Source: Neorhizobium sp. NCHU2750 (GTDB lineage Bacteria; Pseudomonadota; Alphaproteobacteria; Rhizobiales; Rhizobiaceae). Taken from it: a stretch of DNA of 64,000 nt. Location of the stretch: assembly GCF_003597675.1 (NCBI RefSeq), contig NZ_CP030827.1:1550001-1614000 (forward strand), written 5' to 3'. Shown here in pieces: positions 27,894 to 36,412 of this stretch. The notes under the pieces are model-generated. The model saw only the letters and a program-made list of their open reading frames with translations. It searched no databases and was not told the DNA's origin. Within the stretch, counting starts at the first letter, position 1. Each line of letters begins with the position of its first letter. The position numbers were made by a program, and so were the translations under genes.

Positions 27894-28823
27894 TTAGCCG
27901 TTCAGGTCAGCGATCTTGGCAGAACCGGACTCGTTGAGGCTTTCAAGCGTGACCTCAGTGACGAGCTGGTACTTGGTTGCGTCACCGGTCTTCGCAAGCT
28001 CAGTCTTGGACAGACCGCGAAGGGTTGCGATGCGCCACAGACTTTCATCATAGGCGATGACTGTCGAAGTGGTCATGAAGCGTGACGTAATTACGTCCTG
28101 ACGACCAAAGTCACCATTATAGACATCGACGCCGACGTTGATGGTCTTCTTACCGTCTGCGATAGCCTGTTTCGTAGCGTTGCCGGTGAAAGTACCGATC
28201 TTTGCCTTGAGGGAAGGCGGGGCGATGATGGTCGTGACGTTACCGCCAGCCGTGTATGCGCCCTGAAGAGCCGAGACAAGCAGTGCTTCGGTGAAGGCGC
28301 GACCGGTACCGGCTGTCACTGCACCAACGGCGCCAGCGGCGTAACCAGCCGTTGCACCACCAGTGCCGTGCATGGCATTGGTTTTGATGAAGGCTTCAGC
28401 ACCACCAAGTTTACGGGCGCCAGTCGCGACAGACGGATTGGCGGACAGGAATGCGGCTTCCTGATCGAGCTTGATGGACTTGCCAGCCTTCATGATCTGG
28501 CGAGCAAGCTCACTGTTACCACCAGCAATCTTCGTTGCTTCGAACGTGTCCGATACAGCGACGGTCTTGGTGAAAATCTGAGTCTGGTTCGACAGGCGGG
28601 TAGGGGTGATGAGCGTCGCATCAGCAGCGTCAGCACCTTCGATGGCAGCGTTGTCCTTGTTGACAGCAGCAAGCTCATCGCGAAGCCATTCGTGGGTCTT
28701 CTGAGTTGCTTTGGTCTTGCCGATAGACGAAGTGAAAGGGGTTTCTTCCGGCGAAATCATCGAAATGATGTCGGCAAGGTCTTCCTTTACGTGAGCAGCA
28801 CCTTGGGTGATCAGAGTAGGCAT
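27894..28823 (-). CDS. Major capsid protein (SU10/DUF5309 type)
   Basis: 309 residues. The N-terminus MPTLITQGAAHVKEDLADII, then SPEETPFTSSIGKTKATQKTHEWL, is characteristic of the DUF5309 (phage SU10 capsid) family of HK97-fold proteins. Length fits. It follows the scaffold gene and is closed by a strong terminator; only about 47 bases separate it from the scaffold. Assembles the icosahedral head. Confidence 0.85.
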   Translation of the reverse strand: MPTLITQGAAHVKEDLADIISMISPEETPFTSSIGKTKATQKTHEWLRDELAAVNKDNAAIEGADAADATLITPTRLSNQTQIFTKTVAVSDTFEATKIAGGNSELARQIMKAGKSIKLDQEAAFLSANPSVATGARKLGGAEAFIKTNAMHGTGGATAGYAAGAVGAVTAGTGRAFTEALLVSALQGAYTAGGNVTTIIAPPSLKAKIGTFTGNATKQAIADGKKTINVGVDVYNGDFGRQDVITSRFMTTSTVIAYDESLWRIATLRGLSKTELAKTGDATKYQLVTEVTLESLNESGSAKIADLNG

Positions 28824-28869
28824 GGGATTTAATCCTCTTATTATTGGGCGGTCTTAGCGCCAGTTTCGG

Positions 28870-29790
28870 TTAAAGCAGTCGAGAAATAAGCGCGATTGCG
28901 TCGTCGCCTTTCCGTGATTTGTTGAACTTGTTGAAATCCTTGGTGTAGGCATCGCTCGCCTTGGATGAAGTTCCCTTCACCGAAATGGCTGGCTTTTGCT
29001 CCATCTTCTGAACGACTTGCGGGATAGCCTTCTGAGCGTTGATTGCTTTGTTTAGCTCATACAGGATACCGACAATTCGATAGTCAGATACGCCTTCGAT
29101 TTCTTCCTTTGTGAAACCATTGTCGATCAGCAATTGAGTGATCTGACCAAGGGCTTCCGCCGATTTACTTTTGTCCTGCATCTCAGGATATTTCGCCAAG
29201 AACTGCGTCTGACTTTCGCGCAACTGAGCCTGATGCATTTCCGCTTCATATTCGGCTTGCTTCGTGCGAAGGGCCTGTTCGGCGTCGTACATCTGCTTAA
29301 CGGCGGCTTCCTTACGCGCCCAATTCTGCTGCTCAATGAGAAACTGATGTGGATCGTCGCGAAGAAGTTCATCCCAATTCGGCTGTTGAGTCTGCCTGAA
29401 TTCGATTGCCATTTGCTGCTTTAAAGCCTCAATACCTTGGAGGGCTTCCATTCGCAGTTGGTTCTTATCGAACTGAGCTTCCTGATAGGCCTTACGCTGT
29501 TCAGCTAGTTCTTGTGTCTTTCGAGTGTAATCGGCTTGTCTCAGATATGAAGCGCGGATTTCCGACAAGCTGACGTTCTGACCGTCAATGTCGAAATACG
29601 TTTCTTCGGTATCTGGTGTCTCAACAGCGTCATCGTCTTCGGCTGTTGGTTCGTCTTCAACATTCTCGACTGCTTGTTCTGAAACATCAGAGGCTTCGAT
29701 ATTGTCGTCCAAAAGTGCGGCGATACGATCAACCGCGCTGGCATCATCAAGTGCAGTCTCCATTCCGGAGTTATTGCTTTCGTCTTCCAT
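28870..29790 (-). CDS. Capsid assembly scaffolding protein
   Basis: 306 residues. A very acidic N-terminal third (many Asp/Glu to about residue 65), then YFDIDGQNVSLSEIRASYLRQ and a long Gln/Glu/Lys-rich coiled coil (about 85-210), ending in a basic tail (KDFNKFNKSRKGDD). This composition and position between portal and capsid are typical of scaffolds. A CTAAATA motif lies 28 bases before the ATG, with a GAAAGGA ribosome site between. Confidence 0.78.
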   Translation of the reverse strand: MEDESNNSGMETALDDASAVDRIAALLDDNIEASDVSEQAVENVEDEPTAEDDDAVETPDTEETYFDIDGQNVSLSEIRASYLRQADYTRKTQELAEQRKAYQEAQFDKNQLRMEALQGIEALKQQMAIEFRQTQQPNWDELLRDDPHQFLIEQQNWARKEAAVKQMYDAEQALRTKQAEYEAEMHQAQLRESQTQFLAKYPEMQDKSKSAEALGQITQLLIDNGFTKEEIEGVSDYRIVGILYELNKAINAQKAIPQVVQKMEQKPAISVKGTSSKASDAYTKDFNKFNKSRKGDDAIALISRLL

Positions 29791-29818
29791 TCCTTTCGTA
29801 ATCCAAATGTAAGTGTTA

Positions 29819-29825
29819 TATTTAG
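29819..29825 (-). promoter_or_regulatory. CTAAATA motif before the scaffold gene
   Basis: Minus-strand CTAAATA ending 28 bases upstream of the start at 29790. No hairpin directly after it and no -35 hexamer at normal spacing. Confidence 0.42.
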
Positions 29826-29858
29826 CGTCGTATGCAGTTGTGAACGGAGATTTCCGCG

Positions 29859-30113
29859 TTATTCGTCGGAAATTTCTTCCATTTTCGCCGCATAGTTCGC
29901 GGTTTCGATGTATTTAGATAATCTGTCGTTTAGCAGTTTGAAGCCGTGCGACAATGCATGAACTGTGTTCAATGTGTCCGTATCGCCTATCTTCACAGCG
30001 CGGAAATTGGCGAGAATATCGGCTTCAATCGCGGCGGCAATAAGCTGGAAATCGGGATTGTTCAGGAGCCGTTTGGCAGCGTTCGAACGGTCAAGAATTA
30101 CTTGGTCGATCAT
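29859..30113 (-). CDS. Hypothetical protein after portal, 84 residues
   Basis: Not recognised. Helical, starts MIDQVILDRSNAAKRLLNNP. The ATGA overlap with the portal stop shows co-translation, suggesting a head-related role. Confidence 0.62.
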   Translation of the reverse strand: MIDQVILDRSNAAKRLLNNPDFQLIAAAIEADILANFRAVKIGDTDTLNTVHALSHGFKLLNDRLSKYIETANYAAKMEEISDE

Positions 30114-32155
30114 AGGTTGATATTCCCCATAGCATCGCGACGTGCAGACTGCTCCATTTTAAGTTGCTCTACCTGCACATGGGCTGCATATTTCGCTTCG
30201 ATTTCGGCGCGCTTCAGTTCGAAATCCTGTGCCATCTGGTCCCGTTTCAGGTCCATTTCGGCGGCAAGCTTTTGCATCTGGAATTGGCGGTCAGCTTCGT
30301 CCGATTGCGCCTTCAACTGAGCCTTGACCTTCTCAACCTCGATAAGACCGGCGTTCGGATCGACAGGAGGCTGTGGCGGGGGAGGCGGCGGCAATTTGCG
30401 TGGATCGGTGAAGAACAGGCCCGTATTCTTAAAGCCAGCGGTTTCAGCCATCTTATTCAGTGTCTCGTAGACGTTCTGAGCATTGGCAACGGGAAGACCG
30501 CGTTCGATGGCGTTCATCTGTTGAGCAAGCAGGTTGGATAGCTGTGCCGTTGACTGATCGCGGCTCATGACGCCGAAGGCTACGGAGGTAGTGAGATCGA
30601 AGTCGGTGCTGAACGCATCGAGCGGGACTGCTTGGGCGTTCGTCAGGCGGCTGATCAGTTCGTTGGCTTCGTCCGGCTTCTGGATAAGGAGATCAACGAC
30701 GATCTTCACCAAGGCGCGATAACCCGTATCGGCAAAGAACCGGCTGATTGACTCGATAAGCAACTGGCTGGCGTTCGAACGGAGGTTGGCAGCGGTGGCG
30801 CTGGTACGCTGGAAATCGGACGCATCAATACCGATCATCGTCGGTCCTGTGCCGGTCGAATATTCGAGTTCGCGCGACATCTGATCAATGACAGGCATTG
30901 CGTCAGAACCGGCAAACGGAGCCTTGTTATAGCTGATGCCGCCTGATGGATCGGTAGACCGGACAATCGCACCGGCATGGGTGTTCAATAGGTCTTCGAC
31001 GTTGGTCGTGTCCGGATTGACGACCTTAATAGGGTTCACCGACTGGCTGAGACTGTCCAGAACACCACGATACATGCGGGTCAGAAGGATATGATCGTCC
31101 GCAAGGCGGTCAGCGATGCCAAGTCCGAACAGGGTGTCGGCGATCGGAAAGGGGCAGAAGGCAGCATAAGGCGCGATCTTGCTGACTTCGGTATGGTCAA
31201 GCAGGACAGGCCTATTTTCCAAATCGCCGCCGATCGTCAGGCGCCAATAGCGGGCCTTAGTATCCTTGCCGATCTTCATCTTCGTATAGATGGTGAAAAC
31301 TTCGACGTCGTCGGGACCAACGCCCTGTTCGCCAGCAAGGTCTTTCGAGCGTTCAAGGGCAATGCCATCCGTCTTGTCGGAAGCAGCGGGAAGAGCGTCG
31401 ATCTTTTCCTTCTCAAAGCCCATTTCCCGCAAGTCGCGACGGCTGACAAGTTTGCGGTGACCCTGGATTTTTGCGGCAATCCCGCCCGTTTCCGGATCAA
31501 ACTTGGCGTCCTTCGAGACGATGAAATCTTCGGGCGCAACTGAAAGGATTTGGAATTTTGGGATGCGCTTGACCGTTCTGATTTTCAGGTCGCGCGTCTC
31601 GATTGGTCCCATTGGACCGGGAATTTTGGTTGGCTTGCCGACTTCATCAATCACGATGAGGCCTTGTTCCTCTTGCTGGTTGAGGGCAACAAGGTGTTCA
31701 TTCGGGACGCCCTTCAGCAGGCGCGGCAAGGACTCTTCCGTATCGACTTCAAATTCGGCGGTCAGAATGCCCAAGCCGGTGAGCAAACCGTTCTGAATCC
31801 AAGGCTGAAGATAAGCGACATGGCTGTTCTTCGTCTTCATAATCCAGTTGACGACAAGGTTCTGCTGCTTGGCAATCGCATCATCGGACGGATCAATTCC
31901 GCAAAACTCGACGACATTTTCGGCTGAATCGAGAATACGGATAAGCTGACCGCTAAGCCAATCGACGTGCTGCTGAACCTTATTGGATACCCATTTCGAT
32001 TTGCCTTTCAGCTTGTCGTCACCGGGCAGAGGTTCGCGCTTATAGTGCTTGAGAGCCTGTTCTTGCTTATTCGCAATGTTGCTATTCGACCACGTCACAG
32101 CCTGCTTCAATTGCGGCGTAATGGAATTGAGAATAGCTTCGTCTTCAGTAGTCAT
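30110..32155 (-). CDS. Portal protein
   Basis: 681 residues, the size of podovirus portals. Typical features: an N-terminal helical wing (KQAVTWSNSNIANKQEQALK), a central region with YAAFCPFPIADTLFGLGIAD and MYRGVLDSLSQSVNP, a Pro-rich linker (PPPPPPQPPVDP, about 600) and a long C-terminal coiled coil forming the barrel. It is the packaging vertex through which the terminase drives DNA. A CTAAATA motif 29 bases upstream and a GGAAAA/TTTTCC stem mark its leader. Confidence 0.85.
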   Translation of the reverse strand: MTTEDEAILNSITPQLKQAVTWSNSNIANKQEQALKHYKREPLPGDDKLKGKSKWVSNKVQQHVDWLSGQLIRILDSAENVVEFCGIDPSDDAIAKQQNLVVNWIMKTKNSHVAYLQPWIQNGLLTGLGILTAEFEVDTEESLPRLLKGVPNEHLVALNQQEEQGLIVIDEVGKPTKIPGPMGPIETRDLKIRTVKRIPKFQILSVAPEDFIVSKDAKFDPETGGIAAKIQGHRKLVSRRDLREMGFEKEKIDALPAASDKTDGIALERSKDLAGEQGVGPDDVEVFTIYTKMKIGKDTKARYWRLTIGGDLENRPVLLDHTEVSKIAPYAAFCPFPIADTLFGLGIADRLADDHILLTRMYRGVLDSLSQSVNPIKVVNPDTTNVEDLLNTHAGAIVRSTDPSGGISYNKAPFAGSDAMPVIDQMSRELEYSTGTGPTMIGIDASDFQRTSATAANLRSNASQLLIESISRFFADTGYRALVKIVVDLLIQKPDEANELISRLTNAQAVPLDAFSTDFDLTTSVAFGVMSRDQSTAQLSNLLAQQMNAIERGLPVANAQNVYETLNKMAETAGFKNTGLFFTDPRKLPPPPPPQPPVDPNAGLIEVEKVKAQLKAQSDEADRQFQMQKLAAEMDLKRDQMAQDFELKRAEIEAKYAAHVQVEQLKMEQSARRDAMGNINL

Positions 32156-32161
32156 TCAGGG

Positions 32162-32191
32162 AAAATCTCGCGATAATTTTTCCGTATTTAG
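32162..32191 (-). promoter_or_regulatory. CTAAATA motif plus stem before portal gene
   Basis: Minus-strand CTAAATA (32191-32185) followed by GGAAAA ... TTTTCC (6-bp stem), then CTGA and the ATG at 32155. Confidence 0.47.
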
Positions 32192-32209
32192 AAGAACGCG
32201 ATAGTCTGC

Positions 32210-33637
32210 TTATTCGAGCGTCTGAAGGTGGTTATATTGGATCGGCTTTGACCAATTGTATTTGCTGGCATAGCGCGTCTTTGAAACGGCGAACGTCATC
32301 GCCAAGGCGTCGAAATAGTCAGGCGAGCGACCAATTCGCTTCTTCACCAATTTCTTGTCCTCAACTTTTATCTTCCCGCTTGCATCATCGTATTTGAACG
32401 ATGCCAATTCTTCGATCAGGCGCGAGATATTGGGTATCGAGACGTTTTCGGTTGCCAGCCAATCGCGCGTTTCCCAATAGATTTGATCGCGCATTCGGCT
32501 GTATTTTTCCGGATTGCGGGTAGGGGTTCCGGCGAAGATGACGTTGTATGTTGGAAGCCCGAAATCCTTCAGGTTCGACCAAACGCCATTGCCAAGACCT
32601 GTGCCGTCAACGCAAACAACGACAGGGCGATCTTTCTTTGGTGTCTGTTGATAAAGGTCGCGGATTTTGTAGCTAAGCTGAGTAGGATCAAGACCAGTCC
32701 ATTCTTTGAAGTCCAAGACCTTGTTGTCATGGCGAATGCATAGAACGGATGTGTCCTTACCAGCGCCAGCCGGATCGACTGACCAGATGATTGGGACATT
32801 GTCGGCTGGAACGGCATCCTCATTGCGAACAGCCGCGTCGATCAGGTCGCGTGGGATAAGACCATCTTCGTCAGATAGCGGGAATTCGCCTTCAACCATG
32901 ACGCGGTAGTCGCGGGAAGTAGGACCACCGTAGGATTTGGCGGTTTCGGCGAAGGTTTCTGGATCGTAGTTCGGACTATCCCAAAAAGTGCCGTGGACAT
33001 GGGTCCAGATCGGCGAAAGCTCCGGATCGCACCATGTTCGCCAGAAATAGCCCGATGCGCGGGAAGGGTTGGCGATGATACAAAGCTTTGGGTTCGGGTC
33101 AGCGAAGATACCGCCGAGACCTTCAATGAAGACCTCATCGTCAACACCCGTCGCTTCGTCCACTATGACGAAATTCGAACGCATATGGATACCGCGAATA
33201 GCGGAGATGTTGTCTTTGCTGGCTAGACGGTATTCACCAAAGCATGAGGCGGGATTGCTGGTGCTGGAAATGCGGGTCGCGGAAACGGTGAAGGTCTCGT
33301 TGAATGGCGCTGCCATCCGGTCGTAGAATTTCAGGATTTCCTTCCATGACGTCGATTTGAGGTTGGGTTCGGAAGGACCGAGAATCGAGACCTGAACTTC
33401 CTCATGGCAGATCAAGGCCCACCAGAAGCAGGTAGCAAGGACGAAGGTCTTCCCGAAACCCGTGCCGCCTTTGAAACTGATGCGGCGTTTGCTTCGGAAA
33501 GCTTCGCAGAATTCGCGCTGTTTGGGGCTGAGGCTTGAGCCGAATACATGCTCAGCGAAAAGGGCAATGTCTTCGCTGTAGACGGCAATCAGTTCGGCAT
33601 ATTCGGATGCTTCTTTCTGTATGTTATTGTCTGACAT
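32210..33637 (-). CDS. terL: Terminase large subunit
   Basis: 475 residues. ATPase domain with the P-loop GGTGFGKT at 57-64 and Walker B VIVDEA near 157. The C-terminal RNase H-like nuclease shows its acidic motifs, SVDPAGAGKD near 270 and VVCVDGTGLG about 60 residues later. It cuts concatemers and drives DNA into the head through the portal. A CTAAATA sequence lies only 5 bases before this ATG, so if it is a promoter element the real start may be further inside. Confidence 0.9.
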   Translation of the reverse strand: MSDNNIQKEASEYAELIAVYSEDIALFAEHVFGSSLSPKQREFCEAFRSKRRISFKGGTGFGKTFVLATCFWWALICHEEVQVSILGPSEPNLKSTSWKEILKFYDRMAAPFNETFTVSATRISSTSNPASCFGEYRLASKDNISAIRGIHMRSNFVIVDEATGVDDEVFIEGLGGIFADPNPKLCIIANPSRASGYFWRTWCDPELSPIWTHVHGTFWDSPNYDPETFAETAKSYGGPTSRDYRVMVEGEFPLSDEDGLIPRDLIDAAVRNEDAVPADNVPIIWSVDPAGAGKDTSVLCIRHDNKVLDFKEWTGLDPTQLSYKIRDLYQQTPKKDRPVVVCVDGTGLGNGVWSNLKDFGLPTYNVIFAGTPTRNPEKYSRMRDQIYWETRDWLATENVSIPNISRLIEELASFKYDDASGKIKVEDKKLVKKRIGRSPDYFDALAMTFAVSKTRYASKYNWSKPIQYNHLQTLE

Positions 33638-33642
33638 GCCGC

Positions 33643-33649
33643 TATTTAG
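33643..33649 (-). promoter_or_regulatory. CTAAATA motif before large terminase gene
   Basis: Minus-strand CTAAATA lying in the loop of a GCCGC/GCGGC stem, 5 bases before the annotated ATG. The short distance argues against a simple promoter at this copy. Confidence 0.35.
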
Positions 33650-33667
33650 AAGCGGCTATCATTTGGC

Positions 33668-34030
33668 TTATTCGCCTTCCTTTTTGGCGCCAAGGATGCG
33701 CAACAACACGTCTCGAAGATCGTGTTTGAGCTTACCCGGATGCTTCTGGTAATCGCGTCCGATGCTGATCAGTGCTTCCACAAGCGACATGCCGACGAGA
33801 CCGACGATAAAGCTGATCGAACTGACTGGAATGGATGTGCCAAGCAGGGCAACGCCGATCGGCGTGAAATATGCCGATAGAATTGCGCCCATGAAGCCGC
33901 CTAGCAGCTTTTGCCACTTGGAGCCGGTCTTACTGACGATACTGCGAATTATGCCGCCGAAGAAACCGGCGATCAGCAAAGAGGCCTTGGCTTTAAAGAA
34001 GCATGTGAGGAAGGCGACAAGGGATTCCAT
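33668..34030 (-). CDS. Holin-like membrane protein
   Basis: 120 residues with about three transmembrane helices (about 5-30, 40-62, 65-90) and a charged C-terminal tail (KHPGKLKHDLRDVLLRILGAKKEGE). The opening ASLLIAGFFGGIIRSIVS resembles annotated phage holins, which form the membrane lesion releasing the endolysin. Unusually it lies between the terminase genes, far from the endolysin at 11.2 kb. Its start overlaps the small terminase stop (TGATG). Confidence 0.62.
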   Translation of the reverse strand: MESLVAFLTCFFKAKASLLIAGFFGGIIRSIVSKTGSKWQKLLGGFMGAILSAYFTPIGVALLGTSIPVSSISFIVGLVGMSLVEALISIGRDYQKHPGKLKHDLRDVLLRILGAKKEGE

Positions 34031-34500
34031 CAGTCCTTATCGCCTTCAATCAGCTTGGGTGCAGGCGTTACGTCGATTACGTTCTTGGCAGCAAGCCGCT
34101 TAGCTTCCTGAAGAAGCGCGCCAATGTCGTGGGTATGGGAAACCTTGATTTCCTGTTCGACAGGTGCCTTGCTCATCGACATTTCGCCAAGCCATTGGGC
34201 GGCACGAATGCGTTCTTTCACCGGCTGAGTGTCATCGTTCATGATCTCGTACATGAATTCAGCGACGTCGATCGACTTACCGGCGATCCATTCCTTCGTT
34301 TCCTTCGGAGTCGCCTTTGAGCCGCTACCCGGAACCTTTGGATCGCCTTTCTTTCTGCCGATATTGCGAAGATGCTCTTTCCATTCCGGAGACGTCTTTT
34401 TTGCGCGCTCTTCCGGGGTAACAACGCGCTTGCGTCCTTGCCCGCTCTTTCGCTTTGGTGCAGGCAATGGGCCTACATTATCGATGTCGAAATCACTCAA
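34030..34500 (-). CDS. Terminase small subunit-like protein
   Basis: 156 residues, very basic N-terminal half (KRKSGQGRKRVVTPEERAKK) and a helical region with RIRAAQWLGEMSMSKAPVEQE, common in DNA-recognition subunits of the terminase. Its place immediately before the holin-like and large terminase genes supports this. Motifs are weak, so a general DNA-binding protein is possible. Confidence 0.65.
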   Translation of the reverse strand: MSDFDIDNVGPLPAPKRKSGQGRKRVVTPEERAKKTSPEWKEHLRNIGRKKGDPKVPGSGSKATPKETKEWIAGKSIDVAEFMYEIMNDDTQPVKERIRAAQWLGEMSMSKAPVEQEIKVSHTHDIGALLQEAKRLAAKNVIDVTPAPKLIEGDKD

Positions 34501-34729
34501 TGATCCGCCCTCCGATCAGCGTGACGAACGCAAGTGCATCGTCATCTTCGGCGAAATCGACCACGAAATGATCGTCTTGAACATCGATCGTGAAGTCATC
34601 CTCGGTGATCAGAACGCGGATTCGATCGCCGAACTTCTTGTCGATCCAATCGTCAAATGAACCGGCTTCCTTTGCAGCGGTAATGTCCGCCGAATAGCCG
34701 TTAGGGAGAGTGTAATTTACTTTTGCCAT
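34493..34729 (-). CDS. Hypothetical acidic protein, 78 residues
   Basis: Not recognised. Starts MAKVNYTLPNGYSADITAAK; the C-terminal part is strongly acidic (DDHFVVDFAEDDDALAF). GAAAGG precedes the ATG at 34729; the longer in-frame start was rejected. It heads the late operon and its leader has the CTAAATA element in the loop of a TTGTCG/CGACAA stem. Confidence 0.6.
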   Translation of the reverse strand: MAKVNYTLPNGYSADITAAKEAGSFDDWIDKKFGDRIRVLITEDDFTIDVQDDHFVVDFAEDDDALAFVTLIGGRIIE

Positions 34730-34752
34730 TGCCTTTCTCGAAAAACTGTTAT

Positions 34753-34771
34753 TTGTCGTATTTAGCGACAA
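34753..34771 (-). promoter_or_regulatory. CTAAATA inside a palindrome at head of late operon
   Basis: Minus strand TTGTCG-CTAAATA-CGACAA: a 6-bp perfect stem with the motif as its loop, 29 bases before the start of the first gene of the long late operon. It is also upstream of the divergent gene at 34797, so it may control both. Confidence 0.5.
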
Positions 34772-34796
34772 GAACAATTTTAACAGGGATACAAAA

Positions 34797-35132
34797 ATGA
34801 CAGACTTTTACGAACTGGCGAACCGCTATAAGCGCGTCGAAAACCCGGTATTGGACTCGTTTAAGGCGTCCTTGAAGCGCCAAATCGAAGCGTTCAATAA
34901 CGGCACGTTCAACACGCGCTCATGGGTCAAACAGGACGGCACCGGCTACACGGTTACACTCGGTAAACTGCCGGACTCATACGAATTGTTCGATAAGGAA
35001 CAGGTCGTCGAATTCCTGCTTTCGGCGCTGACTGCCGCGCAAACCAACGCCGATTTTCAGGCGGATGTTGCCAAGGCCTATGGCGAACCGGTCGTTGAAC
35101 CGAAAAAGCGTGGTCGCCGGAAGGCTGCGTAA
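34797..35132 (+). CDS. Hypothetical phage protein, 111 residues
   Basis: Not recognised. Starts MTDFYELANRYKRVENPVLD; ends in a basic tail (KKRGRRKAA) that may bind nucleic acid. It diverges from the late operon and ends in a hairpin terminator. A role as a late regulator is conceivable from position only. Confidence 0.6.
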   Translation: MTDFYELANRYKRVENPVLDSFKASLKRQIEAFNNGTFNTRSWVKQDGTGYTVTLGKLPDSYELFDKEQVVEFLLSALTAAQTNADFQADVAKAYGEPVVEPKKRGRRKAA

Positions 35133-35136
35133 TCGT

Positions 35137-35154
35137 ACGGTATCGTACCGTTTT
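35137..35154 (+). terminator. Small hairpin terminator
   Basis: ACGGTA-TCG-TACCGT (6-bp stem, 3-base loop) followed by TTTT, directly after the stop at 35132. Confidence 0.6.
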
Positions 35155-35211
35155 GGCGATTGTCTCTAAGTGGATGGCGCGCGTATGTTCGCCGTCCATT
35201 AGGAGATTCGG

Positions 35212-35433
35212 ATGTCAGCCGAAAAACGAAGGGCGATGATTGCCCGTGCCCGCGAGAAAGTTGCCGCTCATGGGCTGGAATTCGATAACGATCCGCGCTT
35301 TCTGGCGAGCGAAGAGCGTTGGATTTCCGGCGAAATCACCATCGCTGAGTTTCGCGCCGAATATCTCGACCTGATCATGCAGAGGCAGGAAGACGAGTGG
35401 CTGAAAAGGGCTTTCGACCGAAGCAAGCGGTAG
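35212..35433 (+). CDS. Small helical protein, VbhA antitoxin-like pattern
   Basis: 73 residues, charged and helical, with ASEERWISGEITIAEFRAEYL, which resembles the G-E-I-x-x-E motif of VbhA/Fic antitoxin domains. No Fic toxin is next to it, so the resemblance may be accidental. AGGAGATTCGG ribosome site precedes the ATG. Confidence 0.5.
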   Translation: MSAEKRRAMIARAREKVAAHGLEFDNDPRFLASEERWISGEITIAEFRAEYLDLIMQRQEDEWLKRAFDRSKR

Positions 35434-35543
35434 CCCGACTTTTCGAAAATCTGTAAAAATTTCGCGCGGCACCTAATCATATTTCTTCGCCCCAAAAGGG
35501 GAGTCCCCGCCTGCCGCGTGCCGGAAATCCGGTCGATCGTCGC

Positions 35544-36197
35544 TCAGGTCCGGTCGATCACCCGCTTGACGGCTGTCGGTGTCCACTGTCCGCCGCGTGG
35601 TGATGGCTTGCCGCTCTTGTTCAGTGCATCGGCGATGTTGGCTAGGGTTTCGTTGTTCTCGCGCATGCTCTTGATAATCGGTGCGATCGTCTGAGCGAAG
35701 TCATCTGCCTTCTTCTTCGCAGCCTCATTGCGCTTCATGGTCGGATCGCGCATGCCGCCAAGCACAACGCCACGTGCCTTCGCTTCCTTCAGTGCAGCCT
35801 TGGTACGTTCGCTGACGAACGTGCGTTCCTGTTCAGCTAGAGCCGCGTGGATGTGGAGTTGGAACTTGTCGGCGTAAGGCATGCAGGCAACGCGAAGGTT
35901 CACGCGCTTGTCGTCCATGATCTTGGCGATGAACGATACCTTACGGCTCAGGCGGTCCAGCTTAGCCACCAGCAGTTCGGCGCCAGTCTTGCGGGCTAGG
36001 GCGAGTGCCTTGGTCAGTTCCGGACGATTGTCCTCGCCACCCGAACCGATGTCCTGATATTCGGCGATGATCTCGTAAGGAACATCAGAGAAGCGGTCGA
36101 GAAAGATGTTGATGTCCCGGCGCTGAGCTTCGAGACCAAGACCGGATTTGCCTTGCTCGCTGGTGCTGACGCGGGTGTAGATGATGTACTTTTTCAA
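35544..36197 (-). CDS. Serine recombinase (resolvase/invertase family)
   Basis: 217 residues from a TTG start. The N-terminal catalytic domain has YTRVSTSEQ with the nucleophilic Ser, then DIGSGGEDNRPEL, LLVAKLDRLSRKV with the conserved Arg residues, and ERTKAALKEAKARG. A C-terminal helix-turn-helix (NETLANIADALNKSG) binds DNA. The TTG was chosen over the ATG at 36233 because a consensus promoter's -10 box overlaps that ATG, leaving a leader with AGAGG 8 bases before the TTG. Its target is unknown; no invertible segment is visible nearby. Confidence 0.85.
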   Translation of the reverse strand: MKKYIIYTRVSTSEQGKSGLGLEAQRRDINIFLDRFSDVPYEIIAEYQDIGSGGEDNRPELTKALALARKTGAELLVAKLDRLSRKVSFIAKIMDDKRVNLRVACMPYADKFQLHIHAALAEQERTFVSERTKAALKEAKARGVVLGGMRDPTMKRNEAAKKKADDFAQTIAPIIKSMRENNETLANIADALNKSGKPSPRGGQWTPTAVKRVIDRT

Positions 36198-36223
36198 TGA
36201 GATAACCTCTGTAGTTGATAAAC

Positions 36224-36253
36224 TATATATCATCCACAGTGGTTTATTGTCAA
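36224..36253 (-). promoter_or_regulatory. Promoter of the serine recombinase gene
   Basis: Minus strand TTGACA (36253-36248), 18-base spacer, TATATA (36229-36224). The -35 box is a perfect consensus. The imperfect palindrome AGTT-GATA-AACT right after it may be an autoregulatory operator. Confidence 0.72.
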
Positions 36254-36412
36254 ACGTCGTCGGTCGTAGTGATTGATAATATGTGCGAATGGCACGTATT
36301 TAGTGGAGAATCTGTTCCAATGTTATAGTATTACATTGTGCGCAATCGATCGGAGTTCTGGCGGCGGCTCAGCGGCGGGCGCACGAAACGTGGTCAATGA
36401 GGGAAGTCGAGG
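36234..36412. other. Non-coding stretch upstream of the serine recombinase
   Basis: Contains a minus-strand CTAAATA (36297-36303) about 100 bases before the TTG start. No gene is visible. Confidence 0.4.

Noticed and set aside
35544..36253. Serine recombinase as a tail-fibre DNA invertase
   Set aside because: No inverted fibre-gene segments or paired crossover sites are visible near it or the fibre gene.
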